Positions 33,131 through 44,819 of a stretch of 64,000 nucleotides of DNA are shown in pieces. The number at the start of each line of letters is the position of its first letter. Positions within the stretch are counted from its first letter, which is position 1. The stretch lies in NCBI GenBank assembly GCA_023512835.1, contig CM042085.1, positions 37,092,324-37,156,323 on the forward strand. Direction: 5' to 3'. A program made the translations under genes and the position numbers. The stretch comes from Taxillus chinensis. Taxonomy: Eukaryota; Streptophyta; Magnoliopsida; Santalales; Loranthaceae. The notes below the pieces were generated by a model. It made no database searches. It saw only the letters and a list, made by a program, of their open reading frames with translations, and had not been told where the DNA came from.

Positions 33131-35129
33131 TGTCACGCCCCGGATTTCCAACCCGAGGAGACCGGAACGTGACCCTCCCTTTATCCGGGTTTGGACAAGG
33201 GGTAGAACTACAATATACACTTCACATTTCTTTTTGGAAATCAAAAATCATATAATTATATAATTGAAACCACATGCCTTTATTATGTTTCAAACTTCAT
33301 TACAATATCTCCCCCTTTGGGGTTACAATGCCTCAACAAAATTACATAATGCAAATAACACAAAACAAAGCCACAAAATGGAACTCTTCCACCTTGGTGT
33401 TCCCACCTAACGCCTGTAGGTTCTCCAAGAAAACACACCATAGTAGGAGGGTGAGCATCCACATTTCGTAGGGATCATGTCTCCCAACCCATCCCATGCT
33501 CCTAGCATCCACATGCCATGTGTACAAGTGCGGTGTCGTGTTACAATAATTTCAATGAGACATAACAACAACCACATCAACAATTACAATGCCCTTTGCC
33601 ACCAGGCTAACACTTTAACAACAAGTGATTTAACCGCCTCTTCGGGCCAAGTGATTTAACCGCCTCTTCAAGGCCAAGTGATTTAACCGCCTCTTCGAGG
33701 CCAAGTGATTTAACCGCCTCTTCCAGGCCAAGTTTCCACGACCTCACCAGGCTAACACAAAACGGTCCCGGGCTTCCACGACCACCGGGTGTACAAGCAA
33801 CCACACGGCCACATAAGACCATACAGGCATAACATCAAACACTTAATATGCTTAGTCACACGGGAATAACGTCGAACACTTAGCATGCGTATATTCACCT
33901 GGCTCACAAACCCGACCACACGGACATTATTTCAAACACATAATATGCATAGCCTCTCAGGTATAAAACCAAACACTTGGTGTGCACCCGTTCACAAGTG
34001 CACAATCCCGACCATTCATGCCCCAGAGCAAACACCCCAGCATACATACATACCCTAAATCACAAGTTCGACCACACGGGCATAATACCAAACACGTAAT
34101 GGGCATATACACACAACTATATTCACATAGGCTTTTCATCAAACATATAGCATATAGACCACGAGAACCACACTAAAATGCCACTCGAAGGCCAACATCC
34201 ATATGGAGATCACACCTATATGGATTACATATATATATATATAAACAGATCTGACCCAGATCCGCCTAGGACCCTAGGACAAGAGGAGGGGTTTAGGAAG
34301 AACAGAACCCTACCTTAAAGCGGATCTTCCTTGCTCCCGCGCCAAACGCCGTCCTCCCCACGCAAGATGCTCCAGCAGCAACCGGCAACTCCCCTTCCCT
34401 TTCTCTCTCTAGCTCTCTCTCTCTCTCTCGGGCGGAAAGTGCAAGCAAAGGAACACAAGAACCCTAAACTCAAACTCAAGCCCCTCCTTATATGGACACC
34501 ATCCACATCAAAACGACGTAGTTTTGATTAAGTAAACCCAGGGATCAAAACGACGTAGTTTTGATCACACAAGTTAGCACCTTTCCGCACCCATATAGGC
34601 CAAAATACTCGGAATTGCAACATGGTCCTTTGGAGAAAGATCATTAGAATGACAAAACCAAGGGAACCATGCAAAAATACACTGCACGCCAATTTGCACG
34701 CCAATTCCCCAATTGGCGTGCAGCTCCAAATGCACTCAAACTTCACCACAAGCCTCCTTGCATCTTGGAGAGGCACGAGGAGCAAAAATATGCTTGCACG
34801 TGAAATGGGTGAATTCACGTTCAGCTCCAAATGCTCTGAAATTTCTGTGGTAGATAGAGGACCTCATTCTAAGAAACTTTTGTTCTTGCACGCCAATTGT
34901 TTGAGGCCATCTACTAGGTCAAAAGTGAGCTCCAAGATCAGCCAAACAAACTTAAAATCACTTTGTATACGCATAGCATCTTCCTAGGGCATAAATGTAC
35001 GCTATCGCTTGACACATGCACCTCTCAAAAGTCTCCTCTTGGGCTCATCTCTTACCTTAAACTTGTGTACCAACATCCAAGGTGTTTTTGGTTAACTCCT
35101 TACACACGGGTTACACACGGGTCATTACA
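33131..35129 (-). mobile_element. 5' LTR of nested chromovirus-like element
   Basis: 1999 bp with intact ends, TGTCACGCCCCGG to GGGTCATTACA. It has a four-fold AAGTGATTTAACCGCCTCTT tandem unit at about 33624-33727 (about three units in the other LTR). A perfect hairpin is at 34695-34722. A candidate splice donor (AAGGTAGGG) is near 34312 and the conserved post-intron block is at 33390-33425. Confidence 0.92.
34695..34722. repeat. Perfect inverted repeat in chromovirus LTR
   Basis: TGCACGCCAATT, a CCCC loop, then AATTGGCGTGCA: 12-bp arms. The same structure is at 28192-28219 and a weakened form is in the solo LTR near 3085-3112. Confidence 0.85.
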
Positions 35130-35134
35130 TCCCA

Positions 35135-35901
35135 CATCAACAACAAGGCCGGGAAGCATTGCAACCACCGACTCTCACACAAATGCAGACACTAGTTCAT
35201 GACCATACTTCAGTATGTCAAAGTATCCCACCGATTGTAGGGCATGAGGTAGAGTCCTGAAGTCCCAAACACCTAAGGAAGATTGGAAGCGGTTGAGAAG
35301 GCAGAAGCTTATGGCTCGATTAGCTGAGATGAGCTATGTTTCGTCCCTGGTATAGTCTTCCTTCTAAAATTCAAGATGCCCGAGTTTGAAAAGTTCATGG
35401 TACCGAAAGTCCAAAATTTCATTTGATCATGTATTGCACGAAGATGGCTGCTCATGTAAGGAATGATAAACATTTGATACATTGTTTTCAAGAGAGTCTA
35501 ACTAGAGGTTCCCTTCGATGGTACTTTAGGTTCAATAAAAGTCGCATCAAGACATGGCAGCTCTTAATGGCTTTCTTAATCAATACAAGTATGTTTCCGA
35601 GCTAGTCACGATAGGATAACATTGCAAGAAATGGAAAAGAGGCCAAGTGAAAACTTTAAAAGACTATACGAGTGGCTGGAGGGAGATAGCAATGGAGGTC
35701 CAACCACCGATTGACGAAAAGGAACTTACCACATTATTCACGAATACCATGAAAGGGACTTATTATGAAAAGCTAGTAGGGAATGTGACCATCGGTTTGG
35801 CTAACCTAGTGGCCTCGGGGAGAAAGAATAGAAAGTGGTATTAAGCAAGGGAAGATTTGTGAGGATAAGGCGAAGAATCTAGAAACCTATTACATGCGGC
35901 C
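35135..35901 (+). pseudogene. Ogre-B gag, middle piece (retrotransposon gag domain)
   Basis: It resumes the gag reading after the TCCCA duplication (a Gln/Pro-rich stretch, then IPPIVGHEVES). The core is Tat-like: FKMPEFEKF, MYCTKMAAHVRNDKHLIHCF, a GSLRWYF-type block and WREIAMEVQPPIDEKELTTL with an FTNTMKGTYYEKLVG segment. Several frame changes and stops are present, so it is dead. It ends at the CGGCC duplication of the solo LTR. Confidence 0.85.
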
Positions 35902-37902
35902 TATAGAGACCGTAGTTAGGTTGATATCGGAAGATAGTTGTTATTTGGTATTGCGGACACCATTTTTGTATTGGGCTGTAGTTGGGCCCAATTTGGAGTT
36001 TGGCCCCCGGAAGGATTTTGGTTGTGTTAAAGAATTAACATGAAAGTATAAATAAAGAGAAAGAGAAAGAGATAGAAAATAAGTTATTTCGTTCAATTGG
36101 AGAGAGCATGAAGAGTTGAGAGTGAGTGAAGAGAGAGAGAGAAAGTGGAACAACTTGGATTTGGAGCTTGGAGCTTGGAGCTTGGCTTTTTGGGCTGATT
36201 CCTTTGTGAATCTTTACTTAGTAGGTGTTCCTAACCTTGTTTCATTTCCTGTTATTAAGCCTATGTGAGTTGGGTATAAACCGTGAGTTTTAGCATGAAC
36301 CCTAGATTTTGGAGGAAACCCAACTTTCGGGTTGTAATTGGGATTTAGATACTTAATCTGTGTTTGAGAACTACTATGCGGTTGTGTAGATGTAATTGCG
36401 GGATACGGGGTTTTCATAGACCGTGTTTTTGTGTGGATTAGGAAATCAACCTTGGAAAGCTATTCTTAGATCTAGAACTGAATCTGTATATATATATATA
36501 TATATATATATAATTGTGATTATGTTGGGTTATGCGATTATGAGCATTTAGGGCATGTTATATGGTATAAATTGTGGTTTATTATGTACGAGAATGGGTT
36601 GCGGGTGTCTGGAAGTCATTGGGCCGATTGCAGACGAAGAACAAGCTGGAACGACGATGAATAGTGCTGCTTGGAGTGTTATCGCATTTTGGGAGTAGGG
36701 TCGAAGGTTGAGGGTCGAAGGTCGCAGGGTCGGAGGTCAGCAGCTGCGAGGCTTCGAGACAGACCTTCAAGGCAGATCTTCGAGGCCGTGTTTCCAGAAT
36801 CTTCGACGCAGAGGTCTTTGAAGTCGTGTTTTTAGAGATCTTTGAGGCTTCGAGACAGGTCTTCGAGGCCGTGTTCTACGGATCTTCGAGGGTGTTTCTA
36901 TGAGTCTTCGAGGTTGAGGTTTCTACAAGTCTTCGAGGCTGAGTTTATGAGTCTTGAGGCCGAGTTCTACAAGTCTTCGAGGCCGGGCTTGAGCTTCGAG
37001 GTTGGGTTTTTTTTTGAGAGCCTTTGGGGCTAGTCCATTAAGTAATTCTTATGCCTTTTCATCGGTATGGAATGTTGTTGTTTGCTTGACATAAAATATT
37101 ATGTACAAGGGTTGGTTGATTTGGTTGGCTAGTCAATCGAGGTCCCATGCGGCTGGCTTGTTAACCAAGGTCCCCTATATGGATGGTTGATAGCCGAAAC
37201 GTCCCATGAGTGCTGCTTTTATCTTTGTGGTCCCACTATGGCGAGTAGGCTATAAGAACATTGCTCTGTGCTAATCAGCTATGTTGTAAAGTTTGTGTGA
37301 CTTGATTGTGTGTGGTAGTTTGTGTGACTAGGCAGGTGAACCTTGTGTGTATGCTTTTATAGTACTCTCATTGCGTGGATGATTTTAAGTGTGTGTTTAT
37401 ATTTTCCTTGGTATTGCATAGAACATCCTGGTGCATGGTTGTATACTTATATACATTCACCGGCATATGTATACACGGTGTGTTGTAGGTCACCTAACGA
37501 GCCTTGTGCTCACCCTACATTGTTGCCTTGACTTCCAAGTTCGGGCGGGGAAGTAGCTTGGGGGTTTGCCATTGACCGGATCGAGCAAACCGGACCATTT
37601 TTGATGTATGGGACTATGTTCATTTTGTATTACTATTGTAATTGCTTCTTGGACATGGGTCCATGATTGTGTACTGTATCTCATGTTTGACATTATATGC
37701 TATGATGTGATGATGCTTTCATTCAGTTGCATGATTTTTGGGAGTACAGGAATACCCTTGCTGTATGATTGTACAGGTGCATTCGGGCAGCACTCGCTGT
37801 AGGCCCTTTTTGGGTGCTAGTCACTAACCCCTTGCCCATGGGTGCGGGTATGGGGTAGTCATATACCCGGTTCCGGGCCTCCCGGGAGTTGGGGGCGTGA
37901 CA
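35902..37902 (+). mobile_element. Solo LTR, chromovirus type, TSD CGGCC
   Basis: 2001 bp between CGGCC at 35897-35901 and CGGCC at 37903-37907. It starts TATAGAGACCG, alignable with the family start TGTAATGACCCG with TG changed to TA, and ends GGGGGCGTGACA. Gag of Ogre-B continues on both sides. It contains GA-rich leader sequence (36056-36140), an (AT)n run at 36487-36512 and repeated CTTCGAGGC words (36750-36990). No internal region is present. Confidence 0.8.
36742..36995 (+). repeat. CTTCGAGGC-type short repeats in solo LTR
   Basis: About ten copies or near-copies of TCTTCGAGGC separated by 15-25 bp. The short frame across it (36842-37033) repeats Ser/Arg/Phe and looks like translated repeat. 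Confidence 0.7.
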
Positions 37903-37907
37903 CGGCC

Positions 37908-38085
37908 GAAGAGGAAAATACATGTTCGGGTAATCAAAAGCCTAGCTATGAAGTACCGAAAGAGATAAGTCTTCCATACCTAGCATGGTATGACTCGAAA
38001 GCCCGTTGTGAGTATCATTATGGAGGAATTGGTCATAATATCGAGAGATGTATGACATTCAAGAAGCGATTCAGGCTTTGAAAAG
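37908..38085 (+). pseudogene. Ogre-B gag, C-terminal piece with Cys/His knuckle
   Basis: It encodes LPYLAWYDSKARCEYHYGG then IGHNIERCMTFKKRF: a CEYH...GH...C pattern typical of the end of Tat/Ogre gag. It follows directly on the CGGCC duplication. No protease or RT reading follows. Confidence 0.8.
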
Positions 38086-39585
38086 AACAAACCTCCTGAG
38101 CTTTTCAAATGATAGATCACCTATGCTCAAGTAATATCATGTAGTCTGTTGTTGTGTGAATCATGAAGGTTTTTTGTTTTTCTTCGAATTTCTCCAAGGC
38201 CCTTTTATAATAAATGCTTTTTCAAAATCCATTTTCAACATCGCATTCATGTAATGGTTGTCATTTTCTTGTCCACTCTCATGGTGTGTGTATTAAAGCC
38301 TAACGAGGGCATATAAAACAAAGGATGTTCGAACTATTGGCTTGAGCTCGAGGAAGATCAAAGGGAGAACTTGAAGATTGAGGAGATCAGGAAATTGCAA
38401 TTTTGGGCAACTCCATTCCCATTGGGAGGGACACTATCAAGGAGCTAGACTGTTAGGTAAAATTCTTTCGTCAAGAAAATGGATATAACTCTTCTTTGAA
38501 TTATTTGAGAAAATATTTGATCATTTAAAGTGAGGAAAAGCCATCTGTTGTGCTACCTCGTAATAATACCCTTGCTACCCCATTTGAGCCTATAATGAAA
38601 TTTCCTTTCAAATTATCGATCTATAGTTCACCCCACATTGGGGTAGTTCTTTAAAGCCAAATCCCTTAAGAGAGCAGTTTAGTACATATCTTTGGGGCGA
38701 TTAATGCCTTATAGAGTCCATGATGGGGATAACTTATGTCAAATTGGGGCAACCTTTGGTAAGAAAGAAAAAAACGAGAGAGAAAATTCAATACGGACAT
38801 GTTGGGAGCACAAGAAAGAAAAAGAAAAAAAGAAAACAACCAAGAAAGGAAAAAAGGAAGCATTTTTAATCCAAACCCATTCAAGGCGATTCGGAAGGAA
38901 TAAATCAACCCTCGAGGGCGATTTCGAGAAAAGAAAAAAGTCAGGTCTTGTGAGTCTCATAACAAAGATGAAGCCCTATCTTGGGCAATTTCGTCCATCT
39001 CTCATAAAAAAAAGATCAAAAAGAGAGTTAAAAGGATGGAACTTCTAGAGAGTTCACTGCGAATTATGGATCATATCCAACCTAAAATAAGTTTGAGTTT
39101 ATTATATCCCTTTCTTGATAAACCCTTAAATCTCAAGCCTTCGTTGAGTCTTAGAAAAGTCCTCTCGTTGAATGACGAAAGTTATTTTTCAAGTACTCAA
39201 ATGAGAGTGGAAACCTCCAATACAAAAGGCGAACTTGATGAAAACTAGAAAGGGCATCAAGGGTAAAATACAAAGCCATCTACAAGGAGAAGGACAACAG
39301 AATCCATATAAGGCGGGAGTAGTGAGTACCCGAAAGGCTTATGAGTAAAATGTAAAGCCATGAACGCAACAAATGTACAAATGCAGCGAGATCAAGTTGA
39401 TGCCTAAACAACAACCTTTGATGGTGGAGCCCAAAACCATAAAAGCGGGAAGTGTTCAACCGCACCAAATCAAGGTAAAGCTCCAAACAACAACTTTCGG
39501 AGATAAAGTCCTTTGATCTACAAGATCAAGACAAAGCTCCAAACAGTAACCTCTGGGGTAAAATCCAAAACTATTGAGTACTAAC
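38086..39585 (+). other. Ogre-B region after gag, no pol recognised
   Basis: 1.5 kb, A-rich in part (38760-38870). I searched the frames for protease DTG/DSG, RT YVDD/FIDD and integrase motifs and saw none. The last ~200 bp begin a tandem pattern around CAAAGCTCCAAACAACAAC and ACTATTGAGTACTAAC that continues past the gap. Confidence 0.55.
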
Positions 39586-40085
39586 NNNNNNNNNNNNNNN
39601 NNNNNNNNNNNNNNNNNNNNNNNNNNNNNNNNNNNNNNNNNNNNNNNNNNNNNNNNNNNNNNNNNNNNNNNNNNNNNNNNNNNNNNNNNNNNNNNNNNNN
39701 NNNNNNNNNNNNNNNNNNNNNNNNNNNNNNNNNNNNNNNNNNNNNNNNNNNNNNNNNNNNNNNNNNNNNNNNNNNNNNNNNNNNNNNNNNNNNNNNNNNN
39801 NNNNNNNNNNNNNNNNNNNNNNNNNNNNNNNNNNNNNNNNNNNNNNNNNNNNNNNNNNNNNNNNNNNNNNNNNNNNNNNNNNNNNNNNNNNNNNNNNNNN
39901 NNNNNNNNNNNNNNNNNNNNNNNNNNNNNNNNNNNNNNNNNNNNNNNNNNNNNNNNNNNNNNNNNNNNNNNNNNNNNNNNNNNNNNNNNNNNNNNNNNNN
40001 NNNNNNNNNNNNNNNNNNNNNNNNNNNNNNNNNNNNNNNNNNNNNNNNNNNNNNNNNNNNNNNNNNNNNNNNNNNNNNNNNNNNN
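39586..40085. other. Assembly gap of exactly 500 N
   Basis: The run of N is exactly 500 long, which suggests a fixed-size placeholder and not a measured gap. Both edges lie in similar short tandem repeats, so array collapse or a missing pol region are both possible. Confidence 0.95.
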
Positions 40086-41078
40086 AAAAACCATTAAGTT
40101 CCAACATTTATAACCCATGAGGATAAAAACCCCAAAGCTTCAAGGCTATTATCCAACCTTAACCACAAGGACCTTCAAAATCATCGAGCGCCAATACTCT
40201 TAACCTCAGCATAACCCTTAAAGCCAACGAATACCAACATCCCTAACCCATAAATAGGAAAACTCTAAAAGCCATTGAGTACCAACATTTCCAATCTCCA
40301 AGGATAAAACCCCAACCTCTAAAACCATCCAATCCAGTCCCAGAAACCTTCAAAACTATAGAGTCCTAATGCCTCTAGCCCCAAAACCATTGACTAAATA
40401 CCCCTAAAATCTACAGATCGGACCCTCAAACCATCGAGCACCATTACCTAGTCAAAGCTAGTCAAGTTCAAGTCAACTTTGTGGAACATACCCCTAGAGG
40501 CTCATACCCCTGCCATGAGGGGACGCCAAGGTATGATTGTATTGCATAATCATGTTTTGAAAATTGTTTTAAATCGTCTTTGAAAACTCATTTTTGAAAT
40601 TTAAAAATCTTTTGTACAAAATGTTTATCCCTAGCAAGATCTCTCTTGATATTACTCAACAGAGTTGCTCTATCATCCAGGAAGACAGTGCTCAAGTCAA
40701 GCTCTTCGACTCAGTAAAGCTAAGAAGAGTAAACTCCCCAAGCAAAGAAAAACAAAGTTCCCCAGCATGATTGGAATAACTCCCTAATGAAGCAACTTCT
40801 CAACAGTGTTGTGATATTTTCCCAGCAAAGCGAAGCCTATCACTAACAACAGTGAATACCCAGTGGGTTAAGCTCCCCCCACTAAGCCAAAAAAAGAATT
40901 TCATGCATTCTGTATTCATTCATACTTGCATCATGTGCATTTCTCTTTTGCAGGTTTTGTGCGTTGTTCTCAAAAGCCTCAAACATTAGAAACCATTAAC
41001 CAATCAAGGTTTCCAAAGCTCACCAATACCCTAGGGTATCTCCATCAAACACCAATCGATGTTTCTAACAAGTATTGT
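40086..41078 (+). repeat. Ogre-B 3' UTR with ~60-bp degenerate tandem repeats
   Basis: Units around AAACCATTGAGTACCAACAT recur every 55-70 bp to about 40450. The following 600 bp have no recognised feature apart from a CTCTTTTGCAG/GTTTTG acceptor-like site near 40945-40956. Confidence 0.65.
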
Positions 41079-41930
41079 CAGGTTCTAGCTTTTTACATTC
41101 CTATCAGCTCTAGGCTTTTAATTTTTAGTATCCTTGCATCATAGGCGGTAATCCTTCGACCTCTGCAACGTATTGTATGCAAGTAATCCTCCTGCCTCTG
41201 CAAAGTTTCTCAGGTTCTAGCCTTTTACGTTTCTGTCAGCTCTAGGCTTTTATTTTTTAGTATCTTTGCATCGTAGGTGGTAATCCTCCAGCCTCTGCAA
41301 CGCATTATAGGCAAGTAATCCTCCCGCCTCTACGAAGTCTCTCAGGTTCTAGCCTATTAAATTCCTGTCAACTCTGGGCTTTTAATTTTTAGTATCTTTG
41401 CATCATAGGCGGTAATCCTCCGACCTTTGCAACGCATTGTAGGCAAGTAATCCTCTTGCCTATGCAAAGTCTCTCAGGTTCTAGCCTTTTACATTCCTAT
41501 CAGCTCTAGGCTTTTAATTTTCAGTATCATTGCATCGTAGGCGGTAATCCTCCGACCTCTACAATGCATTGTAGGCAAGTAATCATCTTGCCTCTGTGAA
41601 GTCTCACAGCTTCTAGCCTTTTACATTCCTGTCAGCTCTAGGCTTTTATTTTTTAGTATCCTTGCATCGTAGGCAGTAATCCTTCAGCCTCTGCAACGCA
41701 TTGTAGGGAAGTAATTCTCTTGCCCCTGTGAAGTTTCTCATGTTCCAGCCTTTTACGTTCCTGCCAGCTCTAGGCTTTTAATTTTTAGTATCCTTGCATT
41801 GTAGGCGGTAATCCTCCATTCTCCGCAGCGTATCGTATAAAAGTAATTCTCTTGCCTCTGCAAAGTCTCTCATGCTCTTGCCTTTTACAGTTCTTGTCAG
41901 CTTTAGGCTTTAATTTTATGACTTTTCAAA
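41079..41930 (+). repeat. ~132-bp tandem repeat array in Ogre-B 3' UTR, about 6.5 units
   Basis: Units start with GGTTCTAGCCTTTTACATTC at about 41081, 41213, 41345, 41477, 41609, 41741 and 41871 (period 130-133). Each holds two related sub-blocks, AGGCGGTAATCCTCC and AGGCAAGTAATCCTC. The same family opens the window at position 1. Confidence 0.9.
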
Positions 41931-42164
41931 TCCAAATCTACCCTTTAGGTTTTGTGTTCTCTATTACCTCATGTCTCTTTTAATTCCCAATCCATTAAGC
42001 TTCTAGGCTTTTATTCCAGAAAATCCCAAGTTCTAGCAAGTACTCTGATTCCGAACAGAACCAACCCTTGGCAACAAGTAAGCCAGGTAAGTGGTCCAAC
42101 CCGTCCAAACTAAGTCCAACCCTTGGCACCATTTGAACACAAACGATACACAAAGAGGGGAAGT

Positions 42165-43418
42165 TGTTGGACCCTATTTTGTCCGGGTTGGACACATTTT
42201 ATCAAATTCAATTTTCATCCATGCTGTCTCGATTTGTTAAAATTTTGCAGAACCATAGAGTCATGACTACTGAGCCGTAAATGCCCAATTCCAAGACATT
42301 ATTTAAGAAAGGCATCCAAATGCAAAAGAGCCAGTCTTTGGCGATAGAAAATCAAATTCGAGAATCAATGCCTTCAGCCACGCTCGATTCCGAGGTCAAA
42401 CGAGGAAGATATGGTCAAAACAGCGCTTAGGCTGCCATCAGGTGTCAAAACGATAATTGACTTTTCAAATGACACTCCGAATTAGGTCACGGACCTCATA
42501 TTTGCATCCTACTCATCGTTTTGAGAATTTTGACATATATATTGTACATATTCTCTCACAAGGCCTTTTTCCATAAAAATCAAAAATAAAAATATTCTTC
42601 AGTAATAAATACTTGTAGTACAGGCTTGCCGTAAAAACGAGATCATTTTTAAATAAAATTGACACGGGGTCGCTCGTTATGACGTCCCGAGTCAAAAAAC
42701 AATTTTTTCGAGATATTTTGAAATCCAGTTTGTCTTACCGATCCCAAAAACCCAAAGACATCAATTAAAAACCCAAAAACAAAATATTTTTCTGCTTTTC
42801 TTTTCTTTTCCCGCCCACTCCAGGCCATGTGTCAGCCCTTGATTGGCTGAAAACTAAATAAAAATCAAAATAAAAAAACCAAAAACAAAATAATATATCA
42901 TAAAAAAATAATAAAACAAAATTTAAAGCAACTAACACACACTCTCTCTCTCATGCGTGACTTTATCTCTATCACCTGCCGTATCCGTGATCTTCCTCCT
43001 CTCTCCTTCCCCATCACGTCTTCTTCCCCAAGGCCACGCCGCGGACGCCGTGATCCCGGAGGACCACCGGACCACCATGCCTCACCCATCCTCCCAGCTC
43101 ATCGCCTCTCCCCCGCATCCCAAGCGCAACCATGGTCGGAGCCCTGGTCACCCTCCCTCTCTCAAGACTAACTCCTCACCCAGTAACCTTAACCCAACAT
43201 CGAGTTCACGCCGCCGACCAACCATCCGAGCTGAACCCTAGCTCCATCGTCTATAAAGGCTCCCTGGCTTCTCGGCTCTCCCGCTGGTTATCTCCTTGGA
43301 AGAAAATCAGCACCACATCCTTCTCTTCCTCTTCCGGCTTAAGCCCCCCGAAAAAAGAAATCCAGACCTTGCCTATCTCTTCATCTTGGCTCCCTTTTGC
43401 ACACACCAAACCTCCCTT
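42165..43418 (+). mobile_element. 3' LTR of Ogre-B, left part
   Basis: It starts TGTTGGACCC after a GAGGGGAAGT purine tract and matches 400-1650 of the first LTR. The TATA-like box is at 43252. It is broken near 43419 by copia-2 and continues at 60316. Comparison with the first LTR suggests some LTR sequence was lost at the insertion point. Confidence 0.85.
43252..43258 (+). promoter_or_regulatory. TATA-like box in Ogre-B 3' LTR
   Basis: TATAAAG, in the position equivalent to 1437 in the other copy. Confidence 0.45.
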
Positions 43419-44673
43419 TGGTGAATAGGCTCTTAGTTAAAATTCTTTCTCACTCAGGCACAACACTAATTCTGGTTAAAAGAAATATTCAGTGCGAAAG
43501 ATAACCAGATAGTGGAAGTATTTTGTTTTATTATCTGAAGATAATTACAACAAAAGGCACAACAATTATAGCTGATTACAACAGTACTCTCCTTTTCAAG
43601 TCACACACACACTGCTAGTTTTTCTCTGTTTTGCACACATACTCGCACGTATCAGTTCTTACAATGTATGCACACCTTTTAGATATACAACACTATATAT
43701 ATATATATATATATAGACATCATGGGAATCTATCTTGGAACTGTATTTTCCGAGCACTATTTAAACATTATGTTCTTCTCTGAAAATGCTTCTGCTATAA
43801 CTGCTACGGATGTGGAGCTCGAAATATTGGAAGCATAAGTGTATTGAATTACTTCGCTTGATTCCAATTGCATTTGGGACTGCATCCACATCTCCGAGTG
43901 TTCCACGTGTAGGATAGTTTAGCTCTTCAATGAGTTTTTCTTACATCGGAACACAGCGAGCTGATAACATAAATGTGGTATGGATAAGTTGAAGTAGCGT
44001 CTTCTTAGTCCGATGTACATTTCCTTACTCCATATCAACGAAGCTCGGATCCTTACTCCATGTCAGTTGTTGCTTACTCCGTGTAAATGAAATCCTGAAA
44101 TCCTTACTCCATGTCAACGCTTCCTTACTCCGCATGAAGTAGATGTGCGGAATCGTTATTCCGCATCAGCGCTTCCTTACTCCGCTTGAGTAATGGTTCA
44201 GATTCCTTATTCCGCATTAGTTGTCCTTACTCCGCACCAGTCATTTCTTACTCCACTCGAATGAAAGACTCGGATTCCTTAGTCCATATTCCTTAGACAG
44301 CTGGAGCGAAAGACTTAATTTCTTTCTCCGCAATAAATCTCTCTTACTCCGTACGTGTTGTAGACTCGGATTCTCACTCCGCATAAATTGACTTAGTCCA
44401 AATAAAAAAGCTGATTCCTTAGTCATTTTGTCAAGTGATTAGTCCGCACGAAGGGTCCTTACTCTGGATAAAAACTTAGTTATTTACCAAGTGTTTGACG
44501 ACACTCATGATAATTCGGATCAGGATTATATATCCTGTCCTTCGCTTTGCTCTCTGAATGTAAGTCCAGTTTAGGATTTTTTCTTCTGCAAGCTTAGAAT
44601 AAACATGAAACATCTCAAATCAAATTACATAGGGTTTTAACAACATCATCCAAATTATGGGTTTGATCCAATA
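43419..44673 (-). mobile_element. 3' LTR of copia-2, start truncated
   Basis: Compared with the LTR at 62265, about 28 bp are missing at the left. The right end reads GATCCAATA where other copies have GATCCAACA. It contains a diverged CTTACTCCG array at about 44020-44460. Confidence 0.85.
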
Positions 44674-44686
44674 ATCTCCCCCAATA
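44674..44686 (-). promoter_or_regulatory. Polypurine tract of copia-2
   Basis: The minus strand reads ATTGGGGGAGAT next to the LTR, as in copia-1. Confidence 0.85.
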
Positions 44687-44819
44687 TGAATATGCCAAAC
44701 CCTTTGTAATCCGATCCCGGTAGACATACAAGATATACACGAGACAAGGATAACACAAATTTCCACTATGTCAGCAACTGTAATACAAAGTAAGCCTTAG
44801 TACAAAAGTTATACTCAGA

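Larger units (their letters stand above)
26701..35129 (-). mobile_element. Nested Del/Tekay-like element, internal region without recognisable pol
   Basis: 8.4 kb on the minus strand with LTRs 26701-28622 and 33131-35129, a tRNA-iMet primer site at 33115-33127 and a polypurine tract at 28623-28640. A TCCCA pair (26696-26700, 35130-35134) fits the target duplication, and the host gag reads on across it. The 4.5-kb interior shows only a zinc-knuckle-like remnant near 32012-32077; I find no protease, RT, RNase H or integrase motif. It may be a large non-autonomous derivative or a very decayed copy. Confidence 0.8.

Noticed and set aside
36842..37033. 63-codon frame in solo LTR
   Set aside because: Translates the CTTCGAGGC repeat cluster.
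38692..39048. 118-codon Lys/Arg-rich frame after Ogre-B gag
   Set aside because: Arises from A-rich tract; no pol or gag motif.
39456..40118. Long open frames across the N run
   Set aside because: They consist of undetermined bases; no protein evidence.
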